NCBI GenBank assembly: GCA_934668765.1
Contig: CAKUOH010000004.1
Coordinates: 34,516-98,515 of the forward strand
Direction of reading: 5' to 3'
Source of the DNA: an uncultured Helicobacteraceae bacterium
Lineage (GTDB): Bacteria > Campylobacterota > Campylobacteria > Campylobacterales > Helicobacteraceae
Length of the DNA: 64,000 bases
The notes beneath the pieces are model-generated. The model made no database searches and was not told the origin of the DNA. It worked only from the letters and a program-made list of their open reading frames with translations. This document shows positions 8,598 to 17,313 of this stretch, piece after piece. How positions within the stretch are numbered: position 1 is the stretch's first letter; each line of letters opens with the position of its first letter. The position numbers and the translations under genes are program-made.

Positions 8598-9299
8598 TTA
8601 AAATTGCATTCCCACTTCTAGCCCATATTGTCGCAGATTTCGTATCGGCGTCCCATACTGAAAATAGCCCTGCGCGAAAATATCCACGATTTCAGCGATT
8701 TTATATGCAAAGCCCAAATACACCTTGCCACCAAAGAGAAAATGCCCTTTTAGTTTACCCTCGTCATTGTAGCTATCCATAAACATTATCTTGGTAATAA
8801 TCCCATAGCGCATTTTAAAATTCGCCATAAAACTTGCCATTTCACTCATCGAATCTTCGCCCCAAAAACCCACAGGAATGTATAAAAAATGCGCATTTCT
8901 TCGCGGACGCGAATCGCCAAAGCTCTGCGCTACATTTTGATAGCCAAGCCCGATATACGCGCTACCAAGCACCATTCCCATACTCTCAAACTGCGAATCC
9001 ATACGCATTCCAAGCCGATATTCTGCCTCGTAGCTCGTGTATTTGGAATTTATGTCGTGGCTTTTGGCATTTTGCGAAAAAGAGCCACGCACAAGTAGCT
9101 CGTGTATCGCGCTTGTCGTGGGGAAAATCGCACGAATCTGCGCTTCGTGGATAAAGCCTTTTTGCGGGAAATTCATCTCGCCAAAGCCATATAAAGCCTC
9201 CAAATACACGACTTTATCGACTTTGATGATTTGTGGTGCTGCATTTAGATTTAGTGCGTTAAGCGCGATAAAAGTAGTGATTAAGAGTAATTTTTTCAT
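8598..9299 (-). CDS. Predicted outer-membrane protein
   Basis: A 233-aa protein with a clear signal peptide (KKLLLITTFIALNALNLNAA). It is a beta-rich protein with many aromatic and Gly residues and ends in VGMQF, a C-terminal Phe typical of outer-membrane beta-barrels. The exact family is not recognised. An ATG 24 nt upstream is possible, but AAGG at ribosome-binding distance before the ATG at 9299 and the compact signal peptide favour this start. It is convergent with uvrC and divergent from the DUF2400 gene, so it is probably a single-gene unit. Confidence 0.7.
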   Translation of the reverse strand: MKKLLLITTFIALNALNLNAAPQIIKVDKVVYLEALYGFGEMNFPQKGFIHEAQIRAIFPTTSAIHELLVRGSFSQNAKSHDINSKYTSYEAEYRLGMRMDSQFESMGMVLGSAYIGLGYQNVAQSFGDSRPRRNAHFLYIPVGFWGEDSMSEMASFMANFKMRYGIITKIMFMDSYNDEGKLKGHFLFGGKVYLGFAYKIAEIVDIFAQGYFQYGTPIRNLRQYGLEVGMQF

Positions 9300-9395
9300 T
9301 GCAAAAAACCTTGTAATTTTCATAATTTTTTTAGAGCGGATTCTATCATAAAATATTATAATTGGCGTTTTATTTTTTTGAATTTTGGAGTGAAA

Positions 9396-10298
9396 ATGAG
9401 TGGTTTAAATGTGGCTGATTTGACAGATTTAGAGCTAAAAAATCTGCTAGATTCGCACTATGCTTTGCGAAACACGGAGTTTGAATTGAGTTTTGATAAG
9501 CCAGACCCGTTATTTGCAGTGAAAAAGAATTTGACGCAAAACAATATCGATGAAATCGCCGTCCTTTGCGCACTTTTAGCGTATGGAAATGCAGGGCAGA
9601 TTTTAAAGACTTTGCTAAAGCTAGATTTTCGCATTTTGGGCGATAAAAGCGCAATAAAAAGCGCGAATTTTCCGCTGTATCGCTTCCAAACAAGCGAAGA
9701 TATAAAAAATCTCTTTTTGGCGATGAGCGATATTATCACGCAGGGCGGAATAAAGCGCGTTTTTATGAAAGCATATTTAGCGCAAAAAAATGCAAATCTA
9801 GCCCAAAATCACGCCACTTTGCGTGAATCAAAGCGCAAATCCAAAGCCGAATCTAAATACGATTCTATTGAATCGCCCGTCATTTGTGGCATAAATGCGA
9901 TGATTGACACACTTTTTATCGCACTGCAAAATAATAACGCAAATCTCACGCAAGGACTGCGCTTTTTAATCGGGCAAAAGGCGATAAATCCGCGCACTTC
10001 TTCGCCACTCAAACGCTGGAATCTCTTTTTGCGCTGGATGGGACGCAAAGACAATATTGACTTGGGGCTATGGCAAAATCCACAAAACGCGCAAGATTCG
10101 CTAGATAAAGCCGACTTAATTTTGCCCCTTGATACGCATACTTTTCGACTATCAAAAAAACTCAATCTTTTGCAAGGCAAAACTTACAATCTCTACTCCG
10201 CACTTGAAATCACGCGCAATTTAGCGCGTTTTTGCACAGATGACCCCGTGAAATATGACTTTGCACTTTATCGCTTGGGGCAGGAAAAATTGTTATAA
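9396..10298 (+). CDS. TIGR02757 / DUF2400 family protein
   Basis: A 300-aa cytoplasmic protein matching the DUF2400 pattern: VLCALLAYGNAGQI near residue 60, then INPRTSSPLKRWNLFLRWMGRKD, and DTHTFRLSKKL near the C-terminus. The family resembles helix-hairpin-helix DNA glycosylases, but no function is established. A Ser/Lys-rich stretch in the middle (ESKRKSKAESKYDSIES) looks like a lineage-specific expansion. TTGGAG before the ATG at 9396 fixes the start, 18 nt inside the longer ORF. It lies upstream of purM with its own spacing. Confidence 0.75.
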   Translation: MSGLNVADLTDLELKNLLDSHYALRNTEFELSFDKPDPLFAVKKNLTQNNIDEIAVLCALLAYGNAGQILKTLLKLDFRILGDKSAIKSANFPLYRFQTSEDIKNLFLAMSDIITQGGIKRVFMKAYLAQKNANLAQNHATLRESKRKSKAESKYDSIESPVICGINAMIDTLFIALQNNNANLTQGLRFLIGQKAINPRTSSPLKRWNLFLRWMGRKDNIDLGLWQNPQNAQDSLDKADLILPLDTHTFRLSKKLNLLQGKTYNLYSALEITRNLARFCTDDPVKYDFALYRLGQEKLL

Positions 10299-10330
10299 AT
10301 TAAGTGCAAATCATAAATCTAAAAGCCAAA

Positions 10331-10341
10331 TATAATATAAT
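10331..10341 (+). promoter_or_regulatory. Overlapping -10 elements before purM
   Basis: TATAATATAAT contains two overlapping perfect -10 hexamers, about 40 nt before the purM start. No clear -35 is seen, which is usual for this group. Confidence 0.55.
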
Positions 10342-10381
10342 GCGATTTTTTAAATCAACCTTTAAATAAGGCAGGGCGAAA

Positions 10382-11389
10382 ATGGCAAAAAATATTAGCT
10401 ATAAAGATTCAGGCGTAAATATCGATGAAGGCAATACGCTTGTAGGCGAGATAAAGGCACTCGCCAAAAGCACCTTTGATAAGCGCGTAGTAGGTGGAAT
10501 CGGCTCATTTGCTGGAGCTTACGCGCTTGATAGTGATTTGCTAAAAAATATCAAAAATCCCGTGATTTTAGGCGCGACAGATGGCGTAGGCACAAAGCTA
10601 AAAATCGCCATTGACGCAGGACGGCTTGATACAATCGGTATTGATTTAGTTGCAATGTGTGTAAATGACTTGATTTGCAACTTCGCCACGCCACTATTTT
10701 TCCTAGATTACTATGCCACAGGGCATTTGGATAGAGATTCGGCATTGCGTGTGATAAGCGGGATTGCGCAAGGTTGCAAGGAAGCAAACTGCGCACTTAT
10801 CGGCGGAGAGAGCGCAGAAATGCCTAGTATGTATAAAAAAGGCGATTTTGATTTGGCAGGATTTGCCGTAGGAATCGCCGATAGAAGCGACATAGAATCG
10901 CCTAGCCCATTGCAAAAAGGCGATATTTTAATCGCACTGCCTTCAAGTGGCATTCATTCAAATGGCTACTCGCTCGTGCGTGAAGTGCTTTTTAATGCGC
11001 TAAAAATGAAATTTGATGATGAGGTGGAGGGCGAAAAACTCATAGATATTTTGCTAAAACCTACAAAAATCTATGTGTGCGATTTTTTGCGCTTAAGGGG
11101 CAAAATCAAAGCCCTAGCGCATATCACAGGTGGCGGAATCATAGAAAATCTGCCCCGCGTTTTTGGCAAAAATATCGGCGCAAAGGTAGAAAAAAGCGCG
11201 ATTAAAACGCAAGAAATCTTTAAGATTATCGCACAGCGCGTAGATTTAGCTGAAATGTATCGCACCTTTAATATGGGCGTAGGAATGATTTTAGTTGTGG
11301 ATAAAAATAACGCAGATTTTGTGCTAGGGCAAACAGACGGCTACATAATCGGAGAAATAACGCAAGGCGATGGCGTGGAGCTATGGTAA
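10382..11389 (+). CDS. purM: Phosphoribosylformylglycinamidine cyclo-ligase (AIR synthetase)
   Basis: Makes aminoimidazole ribotide from FGAM and ATP in purine synthesis. The 335-aa length is normal. Marks are the N-terminal SYKDSGVNIDEGN, GATDGVGTKLKIA near residue 62, LIGGESAEMPSMY near residue 140, and HITGGGIIENLPRV. GGCAGGGCGAAA precedes the ATG. The stop codon is separated from the next gene, a DNA methyltransferase, by one base, so the two are co-transcribed though functionally unrelated. Confidence 0.95.
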   Translation: MAKNISYKDSGVNIDEGNTLVGEIKALAKSTFDKRVVGGIGSFAGAYALDSDLLKNIKNPVILGATDGVGTKLKIAIDAGRLDTIGIDLVAMCVNDLICNFATPLFFLDYYATGHLDRDSALRVISGIAQGCKEANCALIGGESAEMPSMYKKGDFDLAGFAVGIADRSDIESPSPLQKGDILIALPSSGIHSNGYSLVREVLFNALKMKFDDEVEGEKLIDILLKPTKIYVCDFLRLRGKIKALAHITGGGIIENLPRVFGKNIGAKVEKSAIKTQEIFKIIAQRVDLAEMYRTFNMGVGMILVVDKNNADFVLGQTDGYIIGEITQGDGVELW

Positions 11390-11390
11390 A

Positions 11391-12284
11391 ATGACTATTT
11401 CTACTAATTATTTTAAAGCACTATATTCACACCAAAAACCATTTGAAAATCCCACTGCCAAGCCATTTGTGAAATGGGCTGGAGGCAAGGCTGGACTTTT
11501 GGATTTACTTTTGCCTTTTATGCCAAAAGATTTTAATGCGTATTTTGAGCCGTTTTTGGGCGGTGGTGCGCTGTTTTTCGCCCTGCAATCTAGGGGCATT
11601 TTAGATTCTAAACGCGTGGTTTTAAGTGATAAAAATACCGAGCTAATCAATGCGTATAAGGCAATTCAATCAAGTCCTAGCGAAGTTTTGGGCGAGCTAA
11701 AAATCTTGCAAGAAAATCACAGCAAAGAAAATTTTTATCAAATCCGTAATCTTGATAGAAGCCCAGATTTTGCGAGTTTGGATTGCGTGTTTCGCGCCGC
11801 GCGATTTATCTACCTTAATAAAACCTGCTTTAATGGGCTGTGCAGATATAATGCAAAAGGGCAATTCAATACGCCTATGGGAAGCTATACAAATCCCAAA
11901 ATCTATGACAAGGGCTTGATTTTAAACGCGCATAACGCATTGCAGGGCGTGGAGATTTTAGAAGCGGATTTTGCGAGCGTGTGCAAGAGCACAAAAAGCG
12001 GCGATTTTGTGTATTTTGACCCTCCATACTTTCCGCTCAATAAGACTTCGAGTTTTGTGAGCTACACGGATAATTTTTTGCAAGATGGGCAGGTGCGCTT
12101 ATGCGAAACTTTTAAGATTTTAGAATCTATGGGCGTAAAAGTGTTGCAAAGCAACTCAAACACAGAATTTATCCGCGAACTTTATAAAAACTTTGAACTA
12201 ATCAAAATCAAAGCAAGACGCGCTATAAACTGCAAGGGCGACAAAAGGGGCGAGGTAAGTGAGTTGCTAATCAAGGGCTTTTAA
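11391..12284 (+). CDS. Dam-like DNA adenine-N6 methyltransferase (D12 class)
   Basis: A 297-aa enzyme with FVKWAGGK (SAM-binding motif, residues 25-32), PFLGGGALFFAL, and catalytic DPPY at residue 210. Motif order is that of alpha-class D12 methyltransferases such as Dam and M.MboI-type enzymes, which usually methylate adenine in GATC-like sites; specificity cannot be read from sequence alone. Start at 11391, with GGAG inside the end of purM. There is no neighbouring restriction endonuclease, so it may be solitary. A small ORF and a second methyltransferase follow. Confidence 0.85.
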   Translation: MTISTNYFKALYSHQKPFENPTAKPFVKWAGGKAGLLDLLLPFMPKDFNAYFEPFLGGGALFFALQSRGILDSKRVVLSDKNTELINAYKAIQSSPSEVLGELKILQENHSKENFYQIRNLDRSPDFASLDCVFRAARFIYLNKTCFNGLCRYNAKGQFNTPMGSYTNPKIYDKGLILNAHNALQGVEILEADFASVCKSTKSGDFVYFDPPYFPLNKTSSFVSYTDNFLQDGQVRLCETFKILESMGVKVLQSNSNTEFIRELYKNFELIKIKARRAINCKGDKRGEVSELLIKGF

Positions 12285-12312
12285 AGTGTAAAACTATAAA
12301 AAGGAGAAAACT

Positions 12313-12441
12313 ATGAAAAAAAATAATTTAAACCTACAAAAACCTATTATACAGACAAATGGCTATAATGGTAGTGAGCCAACTAGACAATATCCAAAGT
12401 GTTTGAAAACAAAACCTTTAAGTGAATTTGGCAGCAATTAA
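12313..12441 (+). CDS. Small 42-aa protein
   Basis: A strong AAGGAG 6-7 nt before the ATG supports translation. The peptide has a basic start (MKKNNL) and a centre QTNGYNGSEPTR, ending PLSEFGSN. The EPTR...SEF spacing faintly recalls short DUF1674-type proteins (EPTRYGDWE...SDF), but the middle does not match, so no family is claimed. It sits between two methyltransferase genes, 28 nt after one and 5 nt before the next. Confidence 0.5.
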   Translation: MKKNNLNLQKPIIQTNGYNGSEPTRQYPKCLKTKPLSEFGSN

Positions 12442-12446
12442 AGTAA

Positions 12447-13583
12447 ATGTGTAAAGTGCAAACCGAACTCCCCCTAAATACAATCCTGCACGGCAATAGC
12501 CTAGAATTGCTAAAAACGCTCCCTGATTCAAGCATTGATTTGATTTTCGCTGACCCGCCGTATTGGATGCGTGTGGATGGGGTGCTTAAACGCCCAGAGG
12601 GAAGCGATTTTAGCGGGTGTGATGATTTATGGGATAATCAATTTGATTCAACACGCGATTATAGCGACTTTACTCGCGCGTGGCTTACGGAGTGTCAGCG
12701 CATTTTAAAGCCAAATGGGAGCATTTGGGTTATCGGCGCGATGCAGTGCATTTACACAATCGGCGGGATTATGCAGGATTTGGGCTTTTGGTTTATCAAT
12801 GACATTGTGTGGCACAAAAGCAATCCCACGCCAAATTTTCTTGGCACACGACTAAATAATTCCCACGAGACGCTAATTTGGGCGACAAAAAGCAAAAAAA
12901 GTCGCTACACATTTCACTATAAAACTGCAAAAGAACTCAATAGCGACATTGCAGATTTTACCAAAGGTGTGCGAAAACAGCTAGGCTCAGTGTGGAAAAT
13001 CCCCATAAGTAGTGGCAATGAGCGACTAAAAAATGAGCGTGGTGAGAAACTCCATAGCACACAAAAGCCCGAATCTCTGCTTTATAAAATCATTGCCATT
13101 AGTAGCAATGTGGGCGACATTGTGCTAGACCCATTTGGTGGCTCTATGACGACTGCGGCGGTGGCAAAGAGACTTGGGCGAAGCTACATAATGTGTGAGC
13201 AAAACGCAGAATATATCAGCGCAGGACAGGCGCGAATTGAGGGTGTAAAATTTGAAAATAGCGATATTGCAAGGGCGAAATTTGATGAAAAGCCTTTGCG
13301 TGTGAATCTTGTGGATTTAATGAAAAGCGGATTTTTGCGCGTGGGCGAGACGCTCTACATCAAAGGCAGTGAATCTAAAAGCGCAACTCTTACCAAAGAT
13401 GGCAAGTTAGAATACAATGGCGAAGTTTATGATATTCACACGCTTTGTGCGAAACTCAAAGGCGTGAAAGCGCAAAGGCTAAATGGCTTTTTGTGGTGGG
13501 AAGTGGTGCGATTAGATTCAAATGGCAACGAATCTAAAATCTTGCTTGATTTGCTGCGGGAAAAATATAGGGAGCGCAAATGA
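12447..13583 (+). CDS. CcrM-like DNA adenine methyltransferase, probably GANTC-specific
   Basis: A 378-aa beta-class methyltransferase: catalytic DPPY at residue 36 precedes the SAM motif DPFGGSMTTAAVA near residue 228. HSTQKPESLLYKI lies between them. Residues about 275-378 match the C-terminal domain of CcrM and M.HinfI-type enzymes that recognise GANTC (FLRVGETLYI, LNGFLWWEVVR). H. pylori has a relative, M.HpyIV. The specificity is a family inference. No endonuclease gene lies alongside. The ribosome-binding site is weak. The stop overlaps the next ATG (ATGA). Confidence 0.85.
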   Translation: MCKVQTELPLNTILHGNSLELLKTLPDSSIDLIFADPPYWMRVDGVLKRPEGSDFSGCDDLWDNQFDSTRDYSDFTRAWLTECQRILKPNGSIWVIGAMQCIYTIGGIMQDLGFWFINDIVWHKSNPTPNFLGTRLNNSHETLIWATKSKKSRYTFHYKTAKELNSDIADFTKGVRKQLGSVWKIPISSGNERLKNERGEKLHSTQKPESLLYKIIAISSNVGDIVLDPFGGSMTTAAVAKRLGRSYIMCEQNAEYISAGQARIEGVKFENSDIARAKFDEKPLRVNLVDLMKSGFLRVGETLYIKGSESKSATLTKDGKLEYNGEVYDIHTLCAKLKGVKAQRLNGFLWWEVVRLDSNGNESKILLDLLREKYRERK

Positions 13584-14212
13584 AAAAGCTAGGCTTATTA
13601 TTGATAGCATTTGTATTTGCCACTTCTTGCGCAGATTTAGGGCTAGATTTAGGCGATTTACCCTACAATGTAAGCGAATGGGATGCGATAGCATTTATGA
13701 AAAGCGATAAGTTTGTCGCCAAATTAGACGAGATGGATTCCTGCTATGAGAGTGGTAGGGCGCAATGCAGAGTAATCTTGCGTGAATGGAGCGATTTATG
13801 TGAGCGTGGTGATGGTAAATACTGCGTTGGTATATTTGAGATTCACAAAGCACTTCGCAAGGATAGCAGGGCATTAGATGAATCTCTAGCGGTGCTAAAT
13901 CAAAAATGCGAGAACGGTGAAGCAATCACTTGCCTTGCAGTAGGCTCATTTTATAGCACCGAATCTAGCGCATTAAATGACGCCAAAAAAGGTTTGGCAT
14001 ACTTGCAAAAGTCTTGTCATTTAGGCATTGCTAGTGGTTGCGCTACTATGGCGTATTTTGATATGAAAAATACTAAAAATGCAAAAGCGTATTTAGATAA
14101 ATCCATTAGAATTGCCGATAGGGACTGCAAGGCAGGGCAGAAGTTGGCTTGTGAAGCGATAAAGGAATGGCAAAATATGATAGAATCACAAATGCAAAAA
14201 CAATCCAAATGA
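13580..14212 (+). CDS. Sel1-like Cys-rich lipoprotein
   Basis: 210 aa with a signal peptide and lipobox (FVFATSC, lipid-modified Cys about residue 17). Paired cysteines at Sel1-like spacing (CERGDGKYC, CENGEAITC, CHLGIASGC, CKAGQKLAC) mark alpha/alpha repeats of about 36 aa, each closed by a disulfide, as in Helicobacter Cys-rich proteins. Probably periplasmic, membrane-anchored and protein-binding. It starts within the stop of the methyltransferase gene and precedes pdxJ by 41 nt. Two other proteins of this type lie in the window. Confidence 0.75.
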   Translation: MKKLGLLLIAFVFATSCADLGLDLGDLPYNVSEWDAIAFMKSDKFVAKLDEMDSCYESGRAQCRVILREWSDLCERGDGKYCVGIFEIHKALRKDSRALDESLAVLNQKCENGEAITCLAVGSFYSTESSALNDAKKGLAYLQKSCHLGIASGCATMAYFDMKNTKNAKAYLDKSIRIADRDCKAGQKLACEAIKEWQNMIESQMQKQSK

Positions 14213-14253
14213 TTACCCCCAAAATAAATTACCCAAAATGGAGGATTTTAAAT

Positions 14254-15036
14254 ATGGTAAAACTAGGCGTCAATATCGACCACATTGCAACATTGCGGGA
14301 GGCGCGTAAAATAAATGAACCAGACCCGATAGAAGCGATTTTCGCGGTAAAAAACGCAGGGGCACACCAAATCACAATCCACCTGCGCGAGGATAGACGA
14401 CATATAAATGACTTTGATGTGCGCCGCATTATCGAATCTGCACCCCTGCCTGTAAATGTCGAATCTAGCACAAATAGCGAGATTATCGAGTATTTAGTAT
14501 CGCTAAAGCCACATACCGTTACGCTTGTGCCTGAAAATCGCGCGGAAATTACCACAGAGGGCGGGTTAAAGCTTAGCGAAAATCTACGCGTAGTGATTGA
14601 AAAACTGCGCGAATCTAATATAAAAGTTTCGCTATTTATTGATGCAAAAATCGCAGATATTGAATGCGCAAAGTCGCTTGGGGCGGACGCTATCGAGCTA
14701 CACACGGGCAAATTTGCAAATCTTTACTTGGCAAAAAATACAAATCTAAATCGCACTCCAAATCGCATTGAAATATCGCAGGGTGCGAATCTTGCGAGGG
14801 ATTTGGAGCAATCGTTGAATGATTCATTAAAAGAATTGCGCGATTCAGCAAAAAAAGCAAAGCAATTAGGGCTTGAAGTTTTCGCAGGACACGGGCTAAA
14901 CTACCAAAATGTGCGTGAGATTTTAAATATTAGCGAAATCACAGAGCTAAATATCGGACATTCGATTGTTGCAAGGGCGGTATTTGTGGGGTTGGAAAGG
15001 GCGATTAAAGAAATGTTAGATTTGATTCGCGCCTAA
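14254..15036 (+). CDS. pdxJ: Pyridoxine 5'-phosphate synthase
   Basis: Condenses 3-amino-2-oxopropyl phosphate with deoxyxylulose phosphate to give pyridoxine phosphate. The 260-aa protein begins VKLGVNIDHIATLREAR, the family hallmark, and has HLREDRRHINDFDVRRI near residue 47 and a C-terminal GHSIVARAVFVGL. A loop of about 20 aa (NLNRTPNRIEISQGANLARD) is longer than in many relatives. GGAGG before the ATG at 14254 sets the start. Paired with pdxA as in other Campylobacterota. Confidence 0.95.
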   Translation: MVKLGVNIDHIATLREARKINEPDPIEAIFAVKNAGAHQITIHLREDRRHINDFDVRRIIESAPLPVNVESSTNSEIIEYLVSLKPHTVTLVPENRAEITTEGGLKLSENLRVVIEKLRESNIKVSLFIDAKIADIECAKSLGADAIELHTGKFANLYLAKNTNLNRTPNRIEISQGANLARDLEQSLNDSLKELRDSAKKAKQLGLEVFAGHGLNYQNVREILNISEITELNIGHSIVARAVFVGLERAIKEMLDLIRA

Positions 15037-15095
15037 ATTTGTGTGAATCTAATAGTGTAAATCTTGCGCAAATTACGACATTTAAAGGAAGTGAA

Positions 15096-16049
15096 ATGAA
15101 AAAAGTTGCCATTAGTATAGGCGATATAAACGGCGTGGGACTTGAAATCGCGCTATCTGCGCATAATGATATTAGCAAAATTATAAAGCCTATCTATTTT
15201 GTGGATTTGTCCGTGCTTGAATGCGCTGCTAAAATCCTAAAAATGCCTATTCCACGCGATTTTGAAGTGCGCGAAATATTCCCTTTTTGTTCCCAAAGTG
15301 TGTGCGAATCTATCAAGCAAAATACGCTAATTCGCCCAGCGCAGGTTACAAAAGAGAGTGGCGAGTATAGCTTTGTAAGCTTTAAAAATGCCCTTCATTG
15401 CGTGGAGCGTGGCGAGATGGATGCGATTTTGACGCTACCAATTAACAAATTTGCGTGGAAATGTGCTGATATTGATTTTATCGGGCATACGGAGTTTTTA
15501 CGCGCTCATTTTGGCGGGGGCATTATGATGCTAGGGTGCGCGGAAATGTTTGTCGCACTTTTTACCGACCATATCCCGCTAGGCGCGGTGTGTGAGCGCA
15601 TTAAGTTTAATGCGTTGCGGGATTTTTTGTTAAATTTTCACGCGCATTTTAGCTTTGAATCCGCGCTTATTTTGGGGCTAAATCCACACGCAGGGGATAG
15701 CGGGATTTTAGGAAGCGAAGATGAGATTATACAAAATGCACTTGATTGGGCAAATAAGGCACTTGGCGCAGAGATTTATAAGGGCGTGGTTGCGCCCGAT
15801 TCGGCGTTTCGAGTGCAGAATCGTAAGCGATTCAAAGTCTTTGTCGCAATGTATCACGACCAAGGGTTAAGCGTCCTAAAGGCATTATATGCGGAAAAAA
15901 GTATCAATGTAACGCTAGGAATCCCTATTTTACGGGTATCTGTCGAGCACGGCACGGGGTTTGATATAGCATACAAGGGGATTGCAAGGGCGGAGAGTTA
16001 CATAGAAGCAGTGCGATTCATAGCAAATCAAAGCAATTCACAAATATAG
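15096..16049 (+). CDS. pdxA: 4-hydroxythreonine-4-phosphate dehydrogenase
   Basis: Oxidises 4-hydroxythreonine phosphate to supply the substrate of PdxJ in vitamin B6 synthesis. The 317-aa protein shows SIGDINGVGLEIAL at the start and metal-binding motifs GHTEFLRAHF (about residue 130), NPHAGDSGILGSEDE, and MYHDQGLSVLKAL. AAAGGAAGTGAA precedes the ATG at 15096; the longer ORF start 57 nt upstream has no comparable site. It forms an operon with pdxJ. Confidence 0.95.
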   Translation: MKKVAISIGDINGVGLEIALSAHNDISKIIKPIYFVDLSVLECAAKILKMPIPRDFEVREIFPFCSQSVCESIKQNTLIRPAQVTKESGEYSFVSFKNALHCVERGEMDAILTLPINKFAWKCADIDFIGHTEFLRAHFGGGIMMLGCAEMFVALFTDHIPLGAVCERIKFNALRDFLLNFHAHFSFESALILGLNPHAGDSGILGSEDEIIQNALDWANKALGAEIYKGVVAPDSAFRVQNRKRFKVFVAMYHDQGLSVLKALYAEKSINVTLGIPILRVSVEHGTGFDIAYKGIARAESYIEAVRFIANQSNSQI

Positions 16050-16118
16050 ATTGGATTTTCTAGCGAAAATATCGCAAATTTATTTTTTGCACGATTCGCC
16101 ACAATATGCTAATTTTTC

Positions 16119-16127
16119 TGCTACAAT
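16119..16127 (+). promoter_or_regulatory. Extended -10 (TGcTACAAT)
   Basis: TG-N-TACAAT lies 43 nt before the ATG of the poly-C outer-membrane gene. The same string TGCTACAAT precedes the gene at 55498. Confidence 0.45.
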
Positions 16128-16169
16128 TCCACGCGCATTTTAAAGTTTCACTTTTAAAAAGGATAGATT

Positions 16170-16961
16170 ATGACAGCATTTTTTAATTCGTGTGATTTGC
16201 GCACATTTGATGAATTTGGCGTAAGGCAAAAATCCCCCCCCCCCCATTGTGATGCAGCTATGAAAGCATTGCTATGCAAAATCCGCGTCATTGCGCTAAT
16301 ATCGCTACTATTTTGCGGTGGATTCGTAGTTGCAGAAGAAAGTGGCTTTTTTATCGGCGCAAACACGGGCTATGGCGGATTCAAACAAGAAATTAGTGGC
16401 GGAATCGGCGCAAATGGCAACGCAATCGCCATAGGCAAAGAAACAATCAAAGCTGACAGCTTTAGCTCTGGCTTTTTGTTAGGATATAAATACTTTTTCA
16501 ATCCATTCGTGGGATTGCGTATTTACGCAGGGATTGATGTATTTGTGCCTGAGTTTGAGGTTGATGGGCAAAAAGAGGACGCCACGCTAATAAATTACGG
16601 TGGGAATTTGGACTTTTTGGTGAATTTTGTCGCTAAAGAAAAAGTGGATTTTGGCTTGTTTGTAGGCGTGGGAATCGGTGGAAACAAGTGGTTTAGCAAG
16701 GATATTACGGAAGCAAAGAATGATGCGAATTTCAAAAAATTAGGCATTAAGATTAAGGATAATGCGCTTGACATCGCGCTAAATGCGGGACTGCGCGTGA
16801 ATATCGCTAGGCGACACGGCATAGAGCTTGGCGCAAGAGTGCCTTTTAAGCCCGTAGTGATGATAGATAAGACGCTTGAAAATGGCGGTGTCAGCGTGAA
16901 TTATAAGCATCAGTATGTGCAGGTGTATAATGTGTTTGCGCGATATACCTTTATGTTTTAG
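16170..16961 (+). CDS. Outer-membrane protein with poly-C leader
   Basis: 263 aa as read here. AAAAGGATAG precedes the ATG at 16170, which opens a 30-aa leader containing a C12 tract (SPPP). A typical signal peptide follows from Met31 (MKALLCKIRVIALISLLF, cleavage near VVA-EES). The mature part is Gly- and aromatic-rich and ends ARYTFMF, as in beta-barrel porin-like proteins. At C12 the leader is in frame with the barrel. With C11 it would stop at a TGA overlapping the second ATG (ATGA), allowing coupled re-initiation. With C13 it would stop earlier. So tract length could tune expression. Confidence 0.75.
   Translation: MTAFFNSCDLRTFDEFGVRQKSPPPHCDAAMKALLCKIRVIALISLLFCGGFVVAEESGFFIGANTGYGGFKQEISGGIGANGNAIAIGKETIKADSFSSGFLLGYKYFFNPFVGLRIYAGIDVFVPEFEVDGQKEDATLINYGGNLDFLVNFVAKEKVDFGLFVGVGIGGNKWFSKDITEAKNDANFKKLGIKIKDNALDIALNAGLRVNIARRHGIELGARVPFKPVVMIDKTLENGGVSVNYKHQYVQVYNVFARYTFMF
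16234..16245 (+). repeat. C12 homopolymer tract
   Basis: Twelve consecutive C in the leader of the outer-membrane protein gene. Tracts of this length slip during replication in Helicobacter and Campylobacter contingency genes. Confidence 0.9.
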
Positions 16962-17313
16962 GGAGCGCGGGTTGTAAGTTTGGTGTTTTTTTAAATTTGT
17001 TTTTGGGTGTGCGATTTTGTAGATTTGCTAAATTTTGGGAGTTTGCAGACAGCAAGTCTAGTCTCACACCCAAAATTTAGCAAAAACTCCAAAAGCCACA
17101 CTGCAATCACTTCGATTGTTGCTTCGCTTCACTCGCAAATTCTGTGAATGTCATTTTGCTCCCTATTTTGTGGTGGATTTAGCACTTGATTTTCGTGAAT
17201 CGCCTTTAGATTCGGCGCGTTTGCAATAACAATTTTCCATAAATTCCACACTTTCAAAGATTTCATTTATCAAATTTAAGTTAAAATCCACAAATTTACA
17301 TAATGGAGCAACA
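16962..17313. other. Intergenic region holding family C copy C3
   Basis: 352 bp between the outer-membrane gene and rmuC. The first half is family C element C3. The remainder is AT-rich and presumably carries the rmuC promoter, but no clear -10/-35 pair is assigned. Confidence 0.65.
16993..17120 (+). repeat. Family C palindromic element, copy C3
   Basis: Left end AATTTGTTTTTGGGTG. A 16-bp perfect stem, TTTGCTAAATTTTGGG (17024-17039), pairs with 17069-17084. The 29-nt loop contains CAGAC-agcA-AGTCTAG. Right end CCACACTGCAATCACTTCGATTGT. Same layout as C1 with a different stem. Confidence 0.85.
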
